Source: Mollicutes bacterium
GTDB taxonomy: Bacteria; Bacillota_I; Bacilli_A; Izemoplasmatales; Izemoplasmataceae
Assembly (NCBI GenBank): GCA_003551405.1
Contig: PUMO01000105.1
Coordinates: 1 to 5,933 of the forward strand
Length of the DNA stretch: 5,933 bases
Direction: 5' to 3'
Below, one piece after another: positions 4,817-5,933 of this stretch. The notes below the pieces were generated by a model. It was not told the origin of the DNA, did no database searches, and was given only the letters and a program-made list of their open reading frames with translations. Each line of letters starts with the position of its first letter. Positions within the stretch are counted from its first letter, which is position 1. A program made the translations under genes and the position numbers.

Positions 4817-5743
4817 ATGATGGGGCACTCTACTGATTATGTAAAAACCAATGATGGGTTTCGTTTGTTTGTCCGCATTTTTCCGCATCAGACGGAAAAA
4901 CCTCAAGGTGTTGTGCATATTTTACATGGCATGAGTGAACATAGCGGACGATATGTTGAATTCAGTGAATATTTGGCCACAAAAGGATTCAGTGTTTATG
5001 TGCATGACCACCGTAACCACGGTGAATCTTTACGTGGTGAAAATCAACTTGGGATTTTTAAGAAACACGATACCTTTGAGCAGCTTGTTTCTGATGCGGG
5101 TGATGTTCAAACATTCATCAATGAGAAAGAAGATACAGACTCAATCATTACCCTGGGGCATTCAATGGGGTCCATGATTTTGCGAGGGTTATTACAAAAG
5201 CATCCCCCCTATTTAAGTAAGGCAATTATTATGGGGACCTTGCCCTTATACCCTTATTTGATGGTGCTTTTTATGCGGATGCGCACTGCCATTTCTAATA
5301 TCTTCCATGAAGTAGATGAATTAAATAAGGACATTGCAAAAAAAGTTGCGGCGTCTAATAATAAAGGCATGAATGGATCTAGCCCAAACGCATGGCTTGC
5401 AAAGCGTGAAGCAGTAATTGAGGAATATGAAGATGACCCGAAAAGCGGGTTCACCTATAACACAATGTTTTATCGCCATTTTTTCAGATATATTCATGAC
5501 GTTTCCAAAAAACAAAATATTGCTAAGACGAAGTGGGTGCCCGTGCTTTTCATCTCTGGTGAAGACGATCCGCTGGCTAAAGGCATGCGAGCGATTAAAA
5601 ACGTGAAAAACATTTACAGTACAAAGCTTTCCAATACAAACATTCAATTGAAAAGCGTTGACAATGCGCGTCATGAGGTTTTAAATGAAACCAACAAACA
5701 AGAAACCTTTGCGTTCTTATATCAATGGATGATTCAATCATAA
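4817..5743 (+). CDS. Alpha/beta hydrolase, lysophospholipase/monoacylglycerol lipase type
   Basis: 308 aa, a normal length for the serine hydrolase (Hydrolase_4) family. The oxyanion-hole region is HILHGMSEHSGRY (34-46), and DHRNHGES (64-71) is the typical following loop. The nucleophile elbow is GHSMG (114-118) with S116. The acid is D251 in SGEDDP, and the base is H286 in ARHEVLNE, so the triad looks complete. A helical lid fills about residues 145-225. There is no signal peptide, so it acts in the cytoplasm. The family cleaves acyl esters of lysophospholipids, monoacylglycerols and similar lipids; the substrate here cannot be read from sequence. AGGGAG (4805-4810) is 6 nt before ATG 4817; a second ATG at 4820 is also possible. 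It is followed 13 bp later by an XRE regulator gene whose ribosome site overlaps its stop codon. Confidence 0.92.
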   Translation: MMGHSTDYVKTNDGFRLFVRIFPHQTEKPQGVVHILHGMSEHSGRYVEFSEYLATKGFSVYVHDHRNHGESLRGENQLGIFKKHDTFEQLVSDAGDVQTFINEKEDTDSIITLGHSMGSMILRGLLQKHPPYLSKAIIMGTLPLYPYLMVLFMRMRTAISNIFHEVDELNKDIAKKVAASNNKGMNGSSPNAWLAKREAVIEEYEDDPKSGFTYNTMFYRHFFRYIHDVSKKQNIAKTKWVPVLFISGEDDPLAKGMRAIKNVKNIYSTKLSNTNIQLKSVDNARHEVLNETNKQETFAFLYQWMIQS

Positions 5744-5756
5744 GGGGTATGGTGTA

Positions 5757-5933
5757 ATGGCTATGCATATTGAAGATAAAAACGCCCTTAAAGTTTTAGG
5801 GGTAGTGTTCAAAAAATACCGTGAGAATTCTGGTTACTCTTTGCGTGGTGTTTCGCGTAGTGTCAATGTTTCCCATACGGTCATCAGTGAAATAGAAAAC
5901 GGTAAAATTCATCCGAATATTCAAACACTTAAA
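5757..5933 (+). CDS. XRE-family helix-turn-helix protein, N-terminal part
   Basis: 59 residues are visible before the right edge. ATG 5757 has AAGGGG (5742-5747) 9 nt upstream, overlapping the hydrolase stop. The helix-turn-helix spans about residues 11-59: FKKYRENSGYSLRGVSRSVN, then VSHTVISEIENGKIHPN, the standard five-helix HTH_3 pattern with 'S.IENG...P....L'. Whether a cupin, peptidase or other effector domain follows is outside the window. The tight spacing suggests co-transcription with the hydrolase, so it may regulate that unit. Confidence 0.88.
   Translation, partial: MAMHIEDKNALKVLGVVFKKYRENSGYSLRGVSRSVNVSHTVISEIENGKIHPNIQTLK

Noticed and set aside
5254..5674. Minus-strand ORFs of 66 and 117 aa inside the hydrolase gene
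   Set aside because: They are antisense shadows of a gene with a complete catalytic triad and have no ribosome sites of note.

Overview
The window comes from a low-GC Gram-positive bacterium (Bacillota). The AT-rich intergenic DNA, strong AGGAG-type ribosome sites, TGnTATAAT extended -10 promoters, intrinsic terminators and tRNA with encoded CCA all fit. The genes look like those of Erysipelotrichia or nearby lineages, but this placement is an impression, not a proof. Nothing requires a recoded TGA.

Layout. (1) Positions 1-262 hold the 3' end of an unidentified gene cut by the left edge. It converges, across a long shared hairpin terminator (412-448), on a minus-strand gene of unknown function (488-1186). 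(2) That gene diverges from a DedA/VTT-family membrane protein gene (1344-1994). Both carry TGCTATAAT promoters facing away from each other. (3) A tRNA-Cys(GCA) gene (2088-2162) with its own promoter and terminator follows. (4) Positions 2200-3230 are a genomic scar. They contain a decayed, relatively GC-rich DDE transposase remnant on the minus strand (2360-2678). Next to it is a 64-aa minus-strand ORF (2716-2910) with an excellent ribosome site. Its leader ends in a terminator preceded by a degenerate T-box-like core. The small protein resembles the N-terminal coiled coil of phenylalanyl-tRNA synthetase alpha (PheS), so this may be the stump of a T-box-controlled pheS copy cut off beside the transposon relic. 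(5) A membrane polyferredoxin of the NapH/CcoG type (3231-3851, minus) and a Crp/Fnr-family regulator (3931-4596, plus) are divergent. They share a perfect 16-bp palindrome (3901-3916), which sits at about -42 from the predicted ferredoxin start and overlaps a -10-like box of the regulator. (6) After a 220-bp spacer containing possible coding debris and one copy of a dispersed 23-bp repeat comes an alpha/beta hydrolase of the lysophospholipase/monoacylglycerol lipase type with a complete catalytic triad (4817-5743). An XRE-type DNA-binding protein follows 13 bp later and runs off the right edge.

How they work together. The clearest functional unit is the regulator-polyferredoxin pair: a cysteine-free Crp/Fnr protein that probably activates a membrane Fe-S electron-transfer gene through the shared operator. 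The hydrolase and XRE gene are probably one transcription unit. The rest are single genes around a decayed mobile-element site. I see no phage, CRISPR array or recognisable defence cluster. The two most interesting items are the shared operator and the T-box/PheS-like relic.
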